Shown: positions 42,625 through 52,110, counted from the first letter of the stretch. The stretch: 64,000 nucleotides of DNA from IDS-8 sp040902105 (GCA_040902105.1 JBBDXW010000021.1:116744-180743); one strand, 5' to 3'. Notes: generated by a model from the letters alone, not told the origin. Numbers and translations are program-made.

Positions 42625-44100
42625 CTAAGGGTTGACCCCCGTTCGCAAAGCCGGCAGCAGATCCGAGGCAATGAGCCCGCGCGGAGCCAGCCCGGCCGCG
42701 ATATCTCCGGCGCGCGCATGGACCTCGACCCCCGCGACGGCAGCGTCCTCGAAGCTGCAGCCCTGCGCCAGCAGTGCACCGATCACACCGGTCAGTACGT
42801 CCCCCATGCCCGGCCCCGCCATGCCGGGATTTCCGGACGTGCAAAGCCAGGGTGGGCCAGCGGCCGCGGAAATCAGCGTGCCTGCGCCCTTCAGGACGAT
42901 CGTGCCGCCGTAGCGCCGCTCGAGTTCAGCAAGCGACTTGCGACGGCCGGCCTGGATGTTGCCGGCCGACGATCCCAGCAGCCGCCCGGCCTCGCCGGGG
43001 TGCGGTGTCAGTATCCAGGTATCGCGTTGCTGCGGGTTTTCCGCCAGCAGGTTGAGGCCGTCCGCATCGACGACGACGGGCAGGCCGGACGACAGGACGG
43101 CGTCAAGCAGGCTCCTGGCCCACTCATCCGTGCCAAGGCCGGGTCCGATCGCGACCGTCGAGACACGGTCAAGCAGGCCGCGGAGGTCGGCCGCGACCTC
43201 GATGCCGTGGCACATCAACTCCGGCCGGGCGGCGGCAATGGCCGAACAATGCCCCGGATGCGTCGCGATGCTGACGCGCCCGGCGCCCGAGCGCAACGCA
43301 GCTTCTCCGCTCAGGCGGATCGCCCCGGCCATGCCGCGGCCCCCGCCGACCAGTAACAGATGCCCGAAGTCGCCTTTGTGCGCGTTTCGCGGACGCGGCG
43401 GCAGCGTACGGGCGATGACCCTCTCGTCAATCCGGCACATGTCGGGCGCAACCGCTTCGCGGCATGCGGCAGGAATATCGAGCCCGGCGAAGGACAGCTT
43501 GCCGACGAAATCGGGCGCGTCCGCCAGAAACAGGCCGCTCTTCAGACCGACAAAGGTAATCGTCCGGTCCGCGCGCACCGCCAGTCCCATGACCTCGCCG
43601 GTATCCCCCGATATACCGCTCGGTATGTCGAGCGCGAGAATCGCAGCAGGATGACGGCAAATCGCCTCGACAGCTTCGGCAAAGCGGCCTTCGAGCCTGC
43701 GCTGAAGGCCGCTGCCGAGAATCGCATCGACCAGCAAATCGGCGCCCGCATCCGGTTCGCCGTCCCGATCGCGTACGGAACCGCCGGCCGAGACGAAGTC
43801 GCGGCGGGCTGTCGCAGCGTCGCCGCGGAGCGATTCGGGCGGAACCAGAGCGAGAACCGTAACGTCGATGCCCTCCGCCGCCGCCAGGCGAGCAAGCGCA
43901 TAACCGTCGCCGCCATTGTTACCGCCACCGCAGACGACCTGCCAGCGTTTGGCCCGCGGATACGATTGCAACGCCAGCTCGAGTGCCGCCCTGGCGGCGC
44001 GCGTCATCAGCGTGTAACCCTCAATGTGCGCAAGGTCGATCGCGTTGCGATCGATCCGGCGCACGCCGTCGGTGGAGTAAATCTCGGCAGGCAATTTCAA
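42625..44100 (-). CDS. nnr: Bifunctional NAD(P)H-hydrate epimerase / ADP-dependent dehydratase
   Basis: Repairs damaged (hydrated) NAD(P)H. It has 491 residues. The N-terminal YjeF_N epimerase (about 1-215) has VVCGGGNNGGDGYALARLAA and ILALDIPSGISGDTGEVM. The C-terminal carbohydrate-kinase-like dehydratase (about 220-490) has GDFGHLLLVGGGRGMAGAIR, VIGPGLGTDEWARSLLDA-type region (AIGPGLG), LTPHPGEAGRLLG and GNPGMAGPGMGDVLTGVIGA. Both halves look intact. It is divergent from queG, as in E. coli. Confidence 0.97.
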   Translation of the reverse strand: MKLPAEIYSTDGVRRIDRNAIDLAHIEGYTLMTRAARAALELALQSYPRAKRWQVVCGGGNNGGDGYALARLAAAEGIDVTVLALVPPESLRGDAATARRDFVSAGGSVRDRDGEPDAGADLLVDAILGSGLQRRLEGRFAEAVEAICRHPAAILALDIPSGISGDTGEVMGLAVRADRTITFVGLKSGLFLADAPDFVGKLSFAGLDIPAACREAVAPDMCRIDERVIARTLPPRPRNAHKGDFGHLLLVGGGRGMAGAIRLSGEAALRSGAGRVSIATHPGHCSAIAAARPELMCHGIEVAADLRGLLDRVSTVAIGPGLGTDEWARSLLDAVLSSGLPVVVDADGLNLLAENPQQRDTWILTPHPGEAGRLLGSSAGNIQAGRRKSLAELERRYGGTIVLKGAGTLISAAAGPPWLCTSGNPGMAGPGMGDVLTGVIGALLAQGCSFEDAAVAGVEVHARAGDIAAGLAPRGLIASDLLPALRTGVNP

Positions 44101-44214
44101 ATCGCGGACCTCTGATTAATTATACTGGCAGCCGTTCCGCGAACATCCACAGAGCGCACCTTTTGGGCGTCCGCCGGGACGCCTGTCCCGTCACACTTTG
44201 ATGTAACCATTGCA

Positions 44215-45291
44215 TTGGCCAGCGTAGTCAAAATCAGACAGCCAGCACGCCGGGACCTTGCGGAGCGGATCCGCGGCTGGGGTCTCGAACTCGGGTTTCA
44301 GCAAACCGGCATCAGCGACATCGACCTGTCGGACGCGGAAGACCGCCTTGCCGCATGGCTTGAGAAGCGGTTTCACGGCGAGATGGCCTACATGTCGCGC
44401 CATGGGCAGAAGCGCAGCCGCCCGGATTTGCTCGTTCCCGGCACCGTGCGGGTCATCTCGGTGCGCATGGATTACCTGCCGGAAGACCAGGACGCCGCGC
44501 GAGAACTGCTCGACCATCCCCGCAAGGCGTACGTTTCCCGTTACGCGCTCGGCCGCGATTATCACAAGGTGCTGCGCGGCCGACTGCGCGCGCTTGCGCG
44601 CAGGATCCAGGCTGAAATCGGGCCTTACGGGTATCGCGCATTCGTCGACAGTGCCCCGGTGCTCGAGAAGCCGCTTGCGGAGAAGGCGGGCCTGGGATGG
44701 ATCGGCAAGCACACCAATTTACTTAACCGGTGCGCGGGATCGTGGTTTTTCCTCGGCGAAATCTTCACGGACATCGAGCTCCCGATCGACGCATCCGAAT
44801 CGTCGCATTGCGGAAGTTGCCGCGCCTGTATCGACGTCTGTCCAACCGGCGCGATCATTGCGCCGTATCAACTCGATGCACGCCGCTGCATTTCCTATCT
44901 GACAATAGAACTGAAGGGCGCGATACCGCCCGAGTTCAGAAGCATGATGGGCAACCGCATCTACGGTTGTGACGACTGCCAGCTCGTGTGCCCGTGGAAC
45001 AAGTTCGCGGTCCGAACCGTTGAGACGGACTTCGCGCCGCGGCACCGGCTGGACACCAGCGACCTGGCCGACCTCTTTCGCTGGGACGAGGATACCTGGA
45101 AGAAAAACACCGAAGGCAGCGCCATTCGCCGCATTGGCTATGAGCAGTGGCTGCGCAATATCGCGGTCGCACTTGGCAATGCCGAATTCAGCAAGGAAGT
45201 CGTCGCCGCATTGCAGTCACGCAGGGATAGCGCTTCGCCGATCGTGCGCGAGCATGTAGAGTGGGCTCTCGGACAACAGCAACAACGTTGA
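44215..45291 (+). CDS. queG: Epoxyqueuosine reductase QueG
   Basis: Cobalamin- and iron-sulfur-dependent enzyme of the last step of queuosine tRNA modification. It has 358 residues from a TTG start at 44215. Two 4Fe-4S ligand sets are visible: CGSCRACIDVCPTGAI and CDDCQLVCPWNKF. The upstream part has GEMAYMSRHGQKRSRPDLLV and the conserved GYRAFVDSAPVLEK-AEKAGLGWIGKHTNL region. HEAT-like C-terminal segment follows. Divergent from nnr by about 114 bp. Confidence 0.96.
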   Translation: MASVVKIRQPARRDLAERIRGWGLELGFQQTGISDIDLSDAEDRLAAWLEKRFHGEMAYMSRHGQKRSRPDLLVPGTVRVISVRMDYLPEDQDAARELLDHPRKAYVSRYALGRDYHKVLRGRLRALARRIQAEIGPYGYRAFVDSAPVLEKPLAEKAGLGWIGKHTNLLNRCAGSWFFLGEIFTDIELPIDASESSHCGSCRACIDVCPTGAIIAPYQLDARRCISYLTIELKGAIPPEFRSMMGNRIYGCDDCQLVCPWNKFAVRTVETDFAPRHRLDTSDLADLFRWDEDTWKKNTEGSAIRRIGYEQWLRNIAVALGNAEFSKEVVAALQSRRDSASPIVREHVEWALGQQQQR

Positions 45292-45360
45292 TTCACCCTG
45301 CCAGATCGTGCGTATCGGCTATCCATGACCGCAAACAATAATCTTTAACCACATCGGTGA

Positions 45361-46242
45361 ATGGAAATGACGCCTGTACCGGCAGCACTGCAATCCCCTT
45401 TTCTGGTTCCGTTTGACGGGACCTTTCGTGTTGCCGACGCAGCCACGGCACCGCCGGAAGCGGGTAAGCAGCACTTGAAGATGCGCCTGAAAACTGCCTC
45501 CCGTCAGCTCGGCGACCTGCAACGACGGCTACTGGCCAACAATACGTATGCGGTGCTGCTTACCTTTCAGGGGATGGATGCCTCCGGCAAGGACAGCACC
45601 ATACGCGAGGTACTGGGGGGAATCAGCCCGACCGGTTGCCAGGTATTCAGTTTCAAGAAGCCGACGCGCACCGAACTCGACCACGATTTCCTCTGGAGAA
45701 CATCGTGCGCGTTGCCAGAGCGCGGCCGTATTGGCATTTTCAATCGCAGTCAGTACGAGGAAGTACTCGTGGTTCGCGCACATCCGGAAATGCTGCAGAA
45801 CCAGAATTTGCCGCGCGTTTCGGACAGCAGCACATTTTGGGATGAACGCCTCGATTCGATCCGCGATCAGGAAAAGCATCTGGCGCGAAACGGGGTGGTT
45901 ATTCTGAAATTCTGGCTGAACGTTTCCGCGGACGAGCAAAAGAATCGTCTCCTCCGGCGGCTGGACGACCCCGACAAGAACTGGAAGTTCAATGCGGACG
46001 ACGTTGCCGAACGACAATACTGGGAACGCTACATGCTGGCGTACGAAGAGGCACTGAACGGCACGTCCCGGCCGTGGGCGCCGTGGTATGCGATACCGGC
46101 CGACTGTAAGCCTTTCATGCGAGCCTGTGTTGCCGAGCTCATCGTCACCGCACTTTCCGGGCTTGGAATGGAGTATCCCGAACCGGACGCTAATGACCTG
46201 ATCAGGTTTGCGGCCGCACGGACGGAGCTGATGGGCGGGTGA
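45361..46242 (+). CDS. Polyphosphate kinase 2 family nucleotide phosphotransferase
   Basis: PPK2-type enzyme that moves phosphate between polyphosphate and nucleotides. It has 293 residues, the length of a one-domain PPK2. Walker A: TFQGMDASGKDSTIREVLGG. Then CQVFSFKKPTRTELDHDFLW, Walker-B-like GRIGIFNRSQYEEVLVVRAH, and lid residues in LRRLDDPDKNWKFNADD. WAPWYAIPADCKPFMR is the conserved C-terminal motif. Whether it prefers AMP, ADP or GDP cannot be told. No poly-P polymerase gene is nearby. Confidence 0.94.
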   Translation: MEMTPVPAALQSPFLVPFDGTFRVADAATAPPEAGKQHLKMRLKTASRQLGDLQRRLLANNTYAVLLTFQGMDASGKDSTIREVLGGISPTGCQVFSFKKPTRTELDHDFLWRTSCALPERGRIGIFNRSQYEEVLVVRAHPEMLQNQNLPRVSDSSTFWDERLDSIRDQEKHLARNGVVILKFWLNVSADEQKNRLLRRLDDPDKNWKFNADDVAERQYWERYMLAYEEALNGTSRPWAPWYAIPADCKPFMRACVAELIVTALSGLGMEYPEPDANDLIRFAAARTELMGG

Positions 46243-46470
46243 AGCCCGGCCGCTCCATGCACATTCCGCTGCCGCCGCAAAAGAACCGCGGCCCGGGGTG
46301 TGCGGCACGTTTGTGAGACTGTAAGCGGTTTCAGCAAATGTTGTGCCACGGTTCGTTGTTATTGGTCCGCGAATAACGTAAATAGATTGGCTGTTCTTGA
46401 CCATTGCCGGGATCGTTCCGCGATGGCGGAACCCGAAAGGCGATCCCGTGTTTCCTGCAAAGGGCTATTC

Positions 46471-47442
46471 GTGACCGGTCAGGTACTCAGCATAAATTCG
46501 GACTACAAGCGGTCTCTGTTGGCCGGCCTCGATTTGTTTCGTGGCGTGCGACCCGAGGACGTGCAGGACCTGCTGCAGAAATGCGACCGACGCGACGTTG
46601 AAACGGGCGATTTGCTGCTGTCCCCCGGCTCCAGGAATGAATTCGTGTTCGTCGTCCTGTCAGGGAGCCTGAATGTTCACGTCGGCTCGCCGGATGCGCC
46701 CGTCCTGGTCACAATGGAAGCAGGCTCCTGCGCCGGCGAGATGTCGATCATCGAAGACCGCGACCCGTCCGCCTACGTAGTGGCCGCGGAACCCACGCAT
46801 TTGCTGGTCATCCACCAGGCTATCCTCTGGGATATGGTGAATGCGTCGCATGAGTTTTCGAAGAACCTGCTGGTCGTATTGTCAGAGCGCGTCCGCAGCC
46901 ACAACCATTATATCGCAACGAGTTTTGGCGACTTGCGGAAGTTTGAACGAAACGCCACCACGGATGCGTTGACCGGACTCAGTAACCGGCACACGATGGA
47001 GGAGACGTTCCCTCGCGAAGTCAATCGATGTGTGCAGGGCAACCAGCCGGTGTCCCTGATCATGATCGATGTCGATCGATTCAAATCCTTCAACGACAAG
47101 TTCGGGCACATCGCCGGCGACCGGGCGCTGTCGGCGGTTGCGCATGTATTGCAAAAACAGTTCAGGCCGCGAGACCACCTCGTTCGCTTCGGCGGCGACG
47201 AATTTGCCGTGCTTCTTCCCGGAATGACCGAGGCAGAAGCGCTGGCGGTTGCGGAGCGGGTTCGCGACGCGGTATCCGGCAGCACGGGCGGCAGCACTGA
47301 TTCGTTGATCAAAATACCCGTCGAGATCTCGATGGGCGTGGCGCAACTCGAAGACAACGGCACGTTCGAATCGTTGTTGCGGTCCGCGGATGAGGCTCTT
47401 TATCGCGCCAAGGACGCCGGCAGAAACACGGTTTCGAATTAG
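46471..47442 (+). CDS. Cyclic-nucleotide-binding-domain diguanylate cyclase
   Basis: Predicted c-di-GMP synthase of 323 residues. The N-terminal cNMP-binding domain (about 15-135) opens GLDLFRGVRPEDVQDLLQ and has the phosphate-loop region GSCAGEMSIIEDRDPSAYVV. The GGDEF domain (about 155-320) begins TTDALTGLSNRHTMEE, has the active site FGGDEFAVLLPG and the metal Asp in MIDVDRFKSFND. The GTG at 46471 (AAGG 8 nt upstream) is preferred; an in-frame ATG at 46423 would add 16 residues. No membrane segments. No inhibitory RxxD motif is seen at the usual position. A second-messenger switch is likely. Confidence 0.9.
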   Translation: MTGQVLSINSDYKRSLLAGLDLFRGVRPEDVQDLLQKCDRRDVETGDLLLSPGSRNEFVFVVLSGSLNVHVGSPDAPVLVTMEAGSCAGEMSIIEDRDPSAYVVAAEPTHLLVIHQAILWDMVNASHEFSKNLLVVLSERVRSHNHYIATSFGDLRKFERNATTDALTGLSNRHTMEETFPREVNRCVQGNQPVSLIMIDVDRFKSFNDKFGHIAGDRALSAVAHVLQKQFRPRDHLVRFGGDEFAVLLPGMTEAEALAVAERVRDAVSGSTGGSTDSLIKIPVEISMGVAQLEDNGTFESLLRSADEALYRAKDAGRNTVSN

Positions 47443-47474
47443 CGCCGGGGGTTGATGAGAACCTGATCGGCGGG

Positions 47475-48323
47475 TCAGATATCCACAAGAACATTGTCGA
47501 TCAGTCGCGCCTTTCCGAGGCGTGCCGCTGCCAGAACCACCAGTGCGCCGGTGTCGCGGTCCGGCGGTCCCAGGTCGACCGCGCGCCGCACTGCAACGTA
47601 CTCAGGCACAAACCCCTTGTTCGACAACTGCTCCATCGCACGGCGTTCGAGTTCGGTGAAATTTCGTTCGCCGGCTTGCAGGTCCGTTTCGAGTTGCTGC
47701 AACACGCGAAACAACTTCGGTGCGATCTTGCGCTCCCCGTCCCGGAGATACTGGTTGCGTGAGCTGCAAGCCAGCCCGTCCGCTTCACGCACGGTCGGAG
47801 CCGAGACGATCTCTACAGGCCAGTGGAGATCCTCGACCATGCGGCGGATGACGAGTTGTTGCTGATAATCCTTTTGTCCGAACACCGCGACGTCCGGCAT
47901 GACAAGACCGAACAGGCGGCTGACGACCGAGGTGACGCCCTCGAAATGGCCCGGCCGAAAGGTGCCGCAAAATTCGTCGCCGAGGACCGGCACCGAGACG
48001 GTCGTCGCGTTGTCAGTGCCGAACGGGTACATCGTTGCCACGTCCGGCACGAACAGCAGGTCGGCCCGTGCCCGTTTCAGCCATCGCTTGTCCGTCGCGA
48101 GCGTGCGCGGATAATCATCGAAGTCGGCGCCCGGTTCGAATTGCGTCGGATTGACGAAAATGGACACGACCACGCGCTCGGCACGATCGCGCGCGAAAGC
48201 GACAAGGCTCAGGTGACCCTTGTGCAGGTTGCCCATGGTCGGCACCAGCGCAATGTTCTCGCCCGCCCTGCGCAATCCCTGCAAGCGCTCGCGCAATTCT
48301 TCCGTGGTCTTGCTTACCTGCAC
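47475..48323 (-). CDS. panC: Pantothenate synthetase
   Basis: Joins pantoate and beta-alanine using ATP. It has 282 residues from a GTG start. ALVPTMGNLHKGHLSLVAFA holds the nucleotidyltransferase HxGH site (HKGH), then VSIFVNPTQFEPGADFDDYP, FCGTFRPGHFEGVTSVVSRL and VFGQKDYQQQLVIRRMVEDL. The second ATP motif is SSRNQYLRDGER. Downstream of panB, as usual. Confidence 0.97.
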   Translation of the reverse strand: MQVSKTTEELRERLQGLRRAGENIALVPTMGNLHKGHLSLVAFARDRAERVVVSIFVNPTQFEPGADFDDYPRTLATDKRWLKRARADLLFVPDVATMYPFGTDNATTVSVPVLGDEFCGTFRPGHFEGVTSVVSRLFGLVMPDVAVFGQKDYQQQLVIRRMVEDLHWPVEIVSAPTVREADGLACSSRNQYLRDGERKIAPKLFRVLQQLETDLQAGERNFTELERRAMEQLSNKGFVPEYVAVRRAVDLGPPDRDTGALVVLAAARLGKARLIDNVLVDI

Positions 48324-48364
48324 GCGTTCAACACCGGTTGCCGGCCCGAATCACATCAGGCCGT

Positions 48365-49195
48365 TCAAGAAAAGCAATGTTCGGGCGCCGGATAGCTACG
48401 ATCCTTCACGGCCTGGACATAAGCGCCGATCGCAGCGAGCGGAGCGTCGAGTTGTGACATGAAATTCCTGACGAACTTCGGCGTTCTGCCCTGGGTGATG
48501 TCCAGTATGTCGTACAGAACGAGGATCTGTCCGTCGACGTCCGGGCCTGCGCCTATGCCGATAACCGGAACGTCCAGTGCGCCGGTGACCGCTTTCCCCA
48601 GTTCATTCGGCACGCATTCGAGCAGCACGATGTCCGCTCCCGCATCCTGCAGCCGCCGGGCGCTGTCGATCATGCGCTTCGCGGCCTCGGGCTCCCTGCC
48701 CTGAACCTTGAATCCGCCGATCTTATGCACCGATTGCGGCTTGAGGCCCAGGTGCGCACACACTGGAATGTCGTGCCTTGCGAGATGCTGGACGATTTCG
48801 ACCTGGCCCTCGCCCCCTTCGAGCTTGGTCATCATCGCGCCGCCTTCCTGCATCAGTTGCACGGCATTCCTGAGCGCCTGATCCGGGGTGGTGTAACTCA
48901 TGAACGGCATATCTGCAACGAGAAACGCACGCCTCAGCCCGCGCGCAACGTTACGCGTGTGGTAAATGACATCGGCAACCGTGACCGGGACGGTAGTGTC
49001 GTGCCCCTGTATCACCATGCCGAGCGAATCGCCGACCAGCACCAGGTCCGTGCCGGCAGCGTCGACCAGTGCAGCGAAACTCGCGTCGTATGCCGTGAGA
49101 CAGGCGATCGGGGTGCCGTCGGCTTTCATCTTGCGCAAGGTGGCAATGTTGACCGGCGGTTCGGCCATGCCGCGTTGTTCGAGCTGCGTGTACAT
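48365..49195 (-). CDS. panB: 3-methyl-2-oxobutanoate hydroxymethyltransferase
   Basis: First step of pantothenate synthesis. It has 276 residues. ATG at 49195 has AAGGGG 5 nt upstream; the frame is open to 49357 but those codons are antiphase of the next gene. Motifs: NIATLRKMKADGTPIACLTA, VLVGDSLGMVIQGHDTTVPV, KLEGGEGQ and HLGLKPQSVHKIGGFKVQGR; metal Asp and Glu in LVGDSLG and LLECVPNEL. GIGAGPDVDGQILVLYDIL is near the end. Confidence 0.97.
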   Translation of the reverse strand: MYTQLEQRGMAEPPVNIATLRKMKADGTPIACLTAYDASFAALVDAAGTDLVLVGDSLGMVIQGHDTTVPVTVADVIYHTRNVARGLRRAFLVADMPFMSYTTPDQALRNAVQLMQEGGAMMTKLEGGEGQVEIVQHLARHDIPVCAHLGLKPQSVHKIGGFKVQGREPEAAKRMIDSARRLQDAGADIVLLECVPNELGKAVTGALDVPVIGIGAGPDVDGQILVLYDILDITQGRTPKFVRNFMSQLDAPLAAIGAYVQAVKDRSYPAPEHCFS

Positions 49196-49235
49196 ACCGA
49201 CCCCTTCTACGAAAGCGGAGCGCGGAATCGGGCGT

Positions 49236-49913
49236 TCAAGCGAGCGCTGCCGCCGCGGCGGGATTGAAAAAATGGCGGCCGCCCGAGATGCGACGGATCT
49301 GCCGGTACAACTGCTCGTAGTCGGCGTCGTTGTGCACCGGATCGATCGACGAGGCATTGACGATCAGCAGCGGCCCGTCATCGTACCGATGGAAATAGCG
49401 GGCGTACGCTTCCGCCAGTTGCTCCAGGTACCGCCGGTCGATCGTCCGCTCATAGGGGATGCCGCGCCGCATGATTCGCTGCAGCAGCGTATCGACGGAC
49501 GCCTGCAGATAGATCATCAGGTCGGGGACCGGGATCTCCACCTTGAGCTTTGCGCAGATCTGTTCGTAGAGCACCATTTCCTCCCGATCCAGGTTGATCT
49601 CGGCAAACAGGCGGTCCTTCGCGAAATGAAAATCCGCAACGCGGACCGGCGAAAACAGGTCCGTCTGCCTCAGCTCTTCAAGCTGGCGCGCCCGCTGGAA
49701 CAGAAAAAAAAGCTGCGCGGGCAGTGCTGCATCCCGTCCGCTCCTGTAGAAGCGCTCGAGGAACGGATTCTGCTCGATGTGCTCCAGCACTACCTCGCCG
49801 CCGAAGCTTGCGGCAAGGCGCTTTGCAAGACTGCTTTTGCCGACGCCGATCGGACCTTCGACGACGATAAAACGCGGCGCAATGCCGGTTCTTTCCAGTG
49901 ATTCTGTGGTCAC
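49236..49913 (-). CDS. Deoxynucleoside kinase (deoxyguanosine/deoxyadenosine kinase-like)
   Basis: P-loop kinase of 225 residues in the dNK superfamily. P-loop VVEGPIGVGKSSLAKRLAAS, LID region RRIMRRGIPYERTID (ERxR-type) and DFHFAKDRLFAEINL. It starts with GTG at 49913 and lies between folK and panB, where gammaproteobacteria commonly carry such a kinase. Nucleoside preference is not determined from sequence. Confidence 0.85.
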   Translation of the reverse strand: MTTESLERTGIAPRFIVVEGPIGVGKSSLAKRLAASFGGEVVLEHIEQNPFLERFYRSGRDAALPAQLFFLFQRARQLEELRQTDLFSPVRVADFHFAKDRLFAEINLDREEMVLYEQICAKLKVEIPVPDLMIYLQASVDTLLQRIMRRGIPYERTIDRRYLEQLAEAYARYFHRYDDGPLLIVNASSIDPVHNDADYEQLYRQIRRISGGRHFFNPAAAAALA

Positions 49914-49922
49914 GTCAGCTGC

Positions 49923-50432
49923 TTATTCCAGTCGCTCGATTCGGGAACCGCTGTTGCCGATCTCTGTAAGTAGTTTCTGCACGCTGCCGCGGCCGGGAAC
50001 CAGGAGATGAGGCGCAATCTCAGCCAGGGGGAACAATACAAAATTTCGCTCCGCAATGCCCGGGTGTGGAATTTGCAAACCAGGCTCGTCCACGATCAGG
50101 CTACCCATCACCAGCAGGTCGAGGTCGAGTACCCTTGGGCCCCAATGAGGCACATTCCGCTGCCTGCCCTGCGCGTCCTCGATCTCCTGCAGCGCGTGCA
50201 TCAGGTCCTGTGGGCCGAGCCGGGTCAGGAGCGCCGCTGCGGCGTTCACAAAATCGGGCTGATCGGGCGGCCCCATGGGCGCGGAACGGAACAGGCCAGA
50301 GAAACGGGCAAAGCCCGAGTCGCGCAAGTCCTGCAGAGCGGCAAAGGCGCGCCGGACCCGCGACACCGGTTCGTCGAGATTGCTGCCAATCCCGACATAG
50401 GCGGGACGCCAATGGTCCCGAGCCGTCTTCAC
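49923..50432 (-). CDS. folK: HPPK (6-hydroxymethyldihydropterin pyrophosphokinase)
   Basis: Transfers pyrophosphate to the pterin in folate synthesis. It has 169 residues. Motifs: YVGIGSNLDEPVSRVRRAFA (start), PDQPDFVNAAAALLTRLGPQ and GPRVLDLDLLVMGSLIVDEP (metal-binding DLDLL), then IPHPGIAERNFVLFPLAEIA. The GTG start overlaps the pcnB stop (GTGA), so the two are coupled. Confidence 0.97.
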   Translation of the reverse strand: MKTARDHWRPAYVGIGSNLDEPVSRVRRAFAALQDLRDSGFARFSGLFRSAPMGPPDQPDFVNAAAALLTRLGPQDLMHALQEIEDAQGRQRNVPHWGPRVLDLDLLVMGSLIVDEPGLQIPHPGIAERNFVLFPLAEIAPHLLVPGRGSVQKLLTEIGNSGSRIERLE

Positions 50433-51754
50433 GGATTATTTGCCGGCGTCGGCCGTCGCCGGCGCGGCCTGCGGCGGCCTCTCCCACTCTGCGGTTTGCC
50501 GGCCACGCCGAAACTCGTCAATCGTTGTTCGGCGCTTTGATTCTGCACGTCCGTCCAGAAGTCCGCGGTCTCCCTGTCCACCTCCCCGACCTCGGCGCGC
50601 AGCACCATGAGATCGTAGGCGGCTCGAAATCGCCGATGTTCCAGAAACTTCAGTGCCCGCCGGCCATGCCTTGCCGCAAACCGCGGCTGCAACGCCAGCA
50701 TTTCGCGCATCGGTCCCGTGAAGCGCCGCGGCATCGAAATGCGCGATTGTTGCATCGCGGCTGTCTCCTGCGCTGCGATCCCCAGCGCCAGCGTCTCCGG
50801 GATTTTTTCCCGGGCAACCAGGCGCTCGGCGAAACGGCGCACCGGCGCCCACAGAAAAACCCCCAGCAGGAACATTGGCGTCACCGTCTGGCCCGCCGCA
50901 ACGCGGCTATCGGTGCTGACCAGCGCTGCCGTGACGAAGCGCAAAAATCCTTCGTCCCGATCGAGTTCCTCCTGCGTTTCCGGGAACAGTTCCTGGAACA
51001 GTTTGTGCTGGTGCAACAGCAGGAAGGTCTTTTCGGCGTGCCCCGATTGAAACAGTTTGAGGAACTCGTCGAACAGGCGCGCCGGGGGCACGTTCCGGAG
51101 CAGGCTTCGCCGCTCCGCAATCGCGCCGGCGACCGAATCGTCGATGCGGAAGTCGAGCTTCGCGGCGAAGCGGACGGCTCTGAGCATCCGCACCGGGTCT
51201 TCGCGCAAGCGCTTGTCCGGGTCGCCGATCAGCACCAGCCGTTTCTTGCGTATGTCGTCGGCGCCGCCGACATAATCCCAGATGCTGAAGTCGGCAATGT
51301 TGTAGTAAAGGGCGTTGCAGGTGAAATCCCGGCGCCAGACGTCTTCCTCGATCTTGCCGTAGACGTTGTCGCGAAGGATTCGGCCTTCGAGGTCGTGCGC
51401 CACATCCGGGTCATTCTCGCGGCCCGCGGCGGCGCGGAAGGTTGCAACCTCGATGATTTCCCTGCCGAATCGCACGTGCGCCAGGCGAAAGCGGCGCCCG
51501 ATCAGCCGGCAATTGCCGAACAACGCCTTGACCTCTTCCGGGTGCGCGTCGGTCGCAATATCGAAATCCTTGGGGTGCATCCCGAGCAACGCGTCGCGCA
51601 CGCTGCCGCCCACCAGAAACGCCTGAAATCCGGCGTTGTGCAGCCGATACAGGACCTTTAACGCACTACTTGAAATTTCGGCCCGGGAGACGTTGTGGGA
51701 CGCGCGGGGAATGATGATCGGTTCGATGGCGTTCTGGATCCCGCTGTTTTTCAA
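50429..51754 (-). CDS. pcnB: Poly(A) polymerase I
   Basis: Adds 3' A tails that promote RNA decay. It has 441 residues from a TTG start. Nucleotidyltransferase head: FLVGGSVRDALLGMHPKDFD holds the GG and DxD motifs, followed by RRDFTCNALYY (motif) and the RRSLLRNVPPARLFDEFLKL neck. The tail is basic (SGRGRRRPRRRRPTPANNP), as in PcnB proteins that bind RNA. It overlaps folK by 4 bp. Divergent from tRNA-Glu. Confidence 0.96.
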   Translation of the reverse strand: MKNSGIQNAIEPIIIPRASHNVSRAEISSSALKVLYRLHNAGFQAFLVGGSVRDALLGMHPKDFDIATDAHPEEVKALFGNCRLIGRRFRLAHVRFGREIIEVATFRAAAGRENDPDVAHDLEGRILRDNVYGKIEEDVWRRDFTCNALYYNIADFSIWDYVGGADDIRKKRLVLIGDPDKRLREDPVRMLRAVRFAAKLDFRIDDSVAGAIAERRSLLRNVPPARLFDEFLKLFQSGHAEKTFLLLHQHKLFQELFPETQEELDRDEGFLRFVTAALVSTDSRVAAGQTVTPMFLLGVFLWAPVRRFAERLVAREKIPETLALGIAAQETAAMQQSRISMPRRFTGPMREMLALQPRFAARHGRRALKFLEHRRFRAAYDLMVLRAEVGEVDRETADFWTDVQNQSAEQRLTSFGVAGKPQSGRGRRRPRRRRPTPANNP

Positions 51755-51766
51755 TAGATATTCCGC

Positions 51767-51794
51767 TTGAGCATTATTATTGCGGCCGTATAAT
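51767..51794 (+). promoter_or_regulatory. Promoter of tRNA-Glu
   Basis: TTGAGC (51767-51772) is followed after 16 bp by a perfect TATAAT (51789-51794). It lies 42 bp upstream of the tRNA and in a GC-rich discriminator context typical of stringently controlled genes. Confidence 0.7.
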
Positions 51795-51836
51795 AGCAGC
51801 CTGCACCCGGTCGGGGCAGATCAAAAGGCCTATCGC

Positions 51837-51912
51837 GCTCCCTTCGTCTAGTGGTTCAGGACGCTGCCCTCTCACGGCGGTAACACCGGTTCGAATCCGG
51901 TAGGGAGTACCA
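51837..51912 (+). tRNA. tRNA-Glu (anticodon CTC), CCA encoded
   Basis: 76 nt. Acceptor GCTCCCT pairs with AGGGAGT (one G-U), D-arm GTCTAGTGGTTCAGGAC, anticodon stem-loop CTGCC-CTCTCAC-GGCGG with anticodon CTC (Glu, GAG), T-arm CCGGTTCGAATCCGG. The discriminator is A and the 3' CCA is encoded. About 200 bp without a recognised gene follow, then a hypothetical gene. Confidence 0.97.
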
Positions 51913-52110
51913 ATGATTTCAGTTGCTTACAAGATACCGGTCCTGCCAAATTACAATTTGCGGATGTTTTGCGGAATGCCGGCAGCGACGGGGATGATGC
52001 GCCGTGGAAGGGACAGCCTCTTCACGGGGTTTTCCAGGGCGGTCTGGCGGCAAATGGGTCTGTGAGCCACCTCACAACGTCAAGGATTATTCGGGCGTTA
52101 AACTTGAAGC

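Noticed and set aside
44165..44182. Hairpin GGCGTCC/GGACGCC between nnr and queG as a terminator
   Set aside because: It lies between the starts of two divergent genes, has only a 7-bp stem and no T-run on the relevant side.
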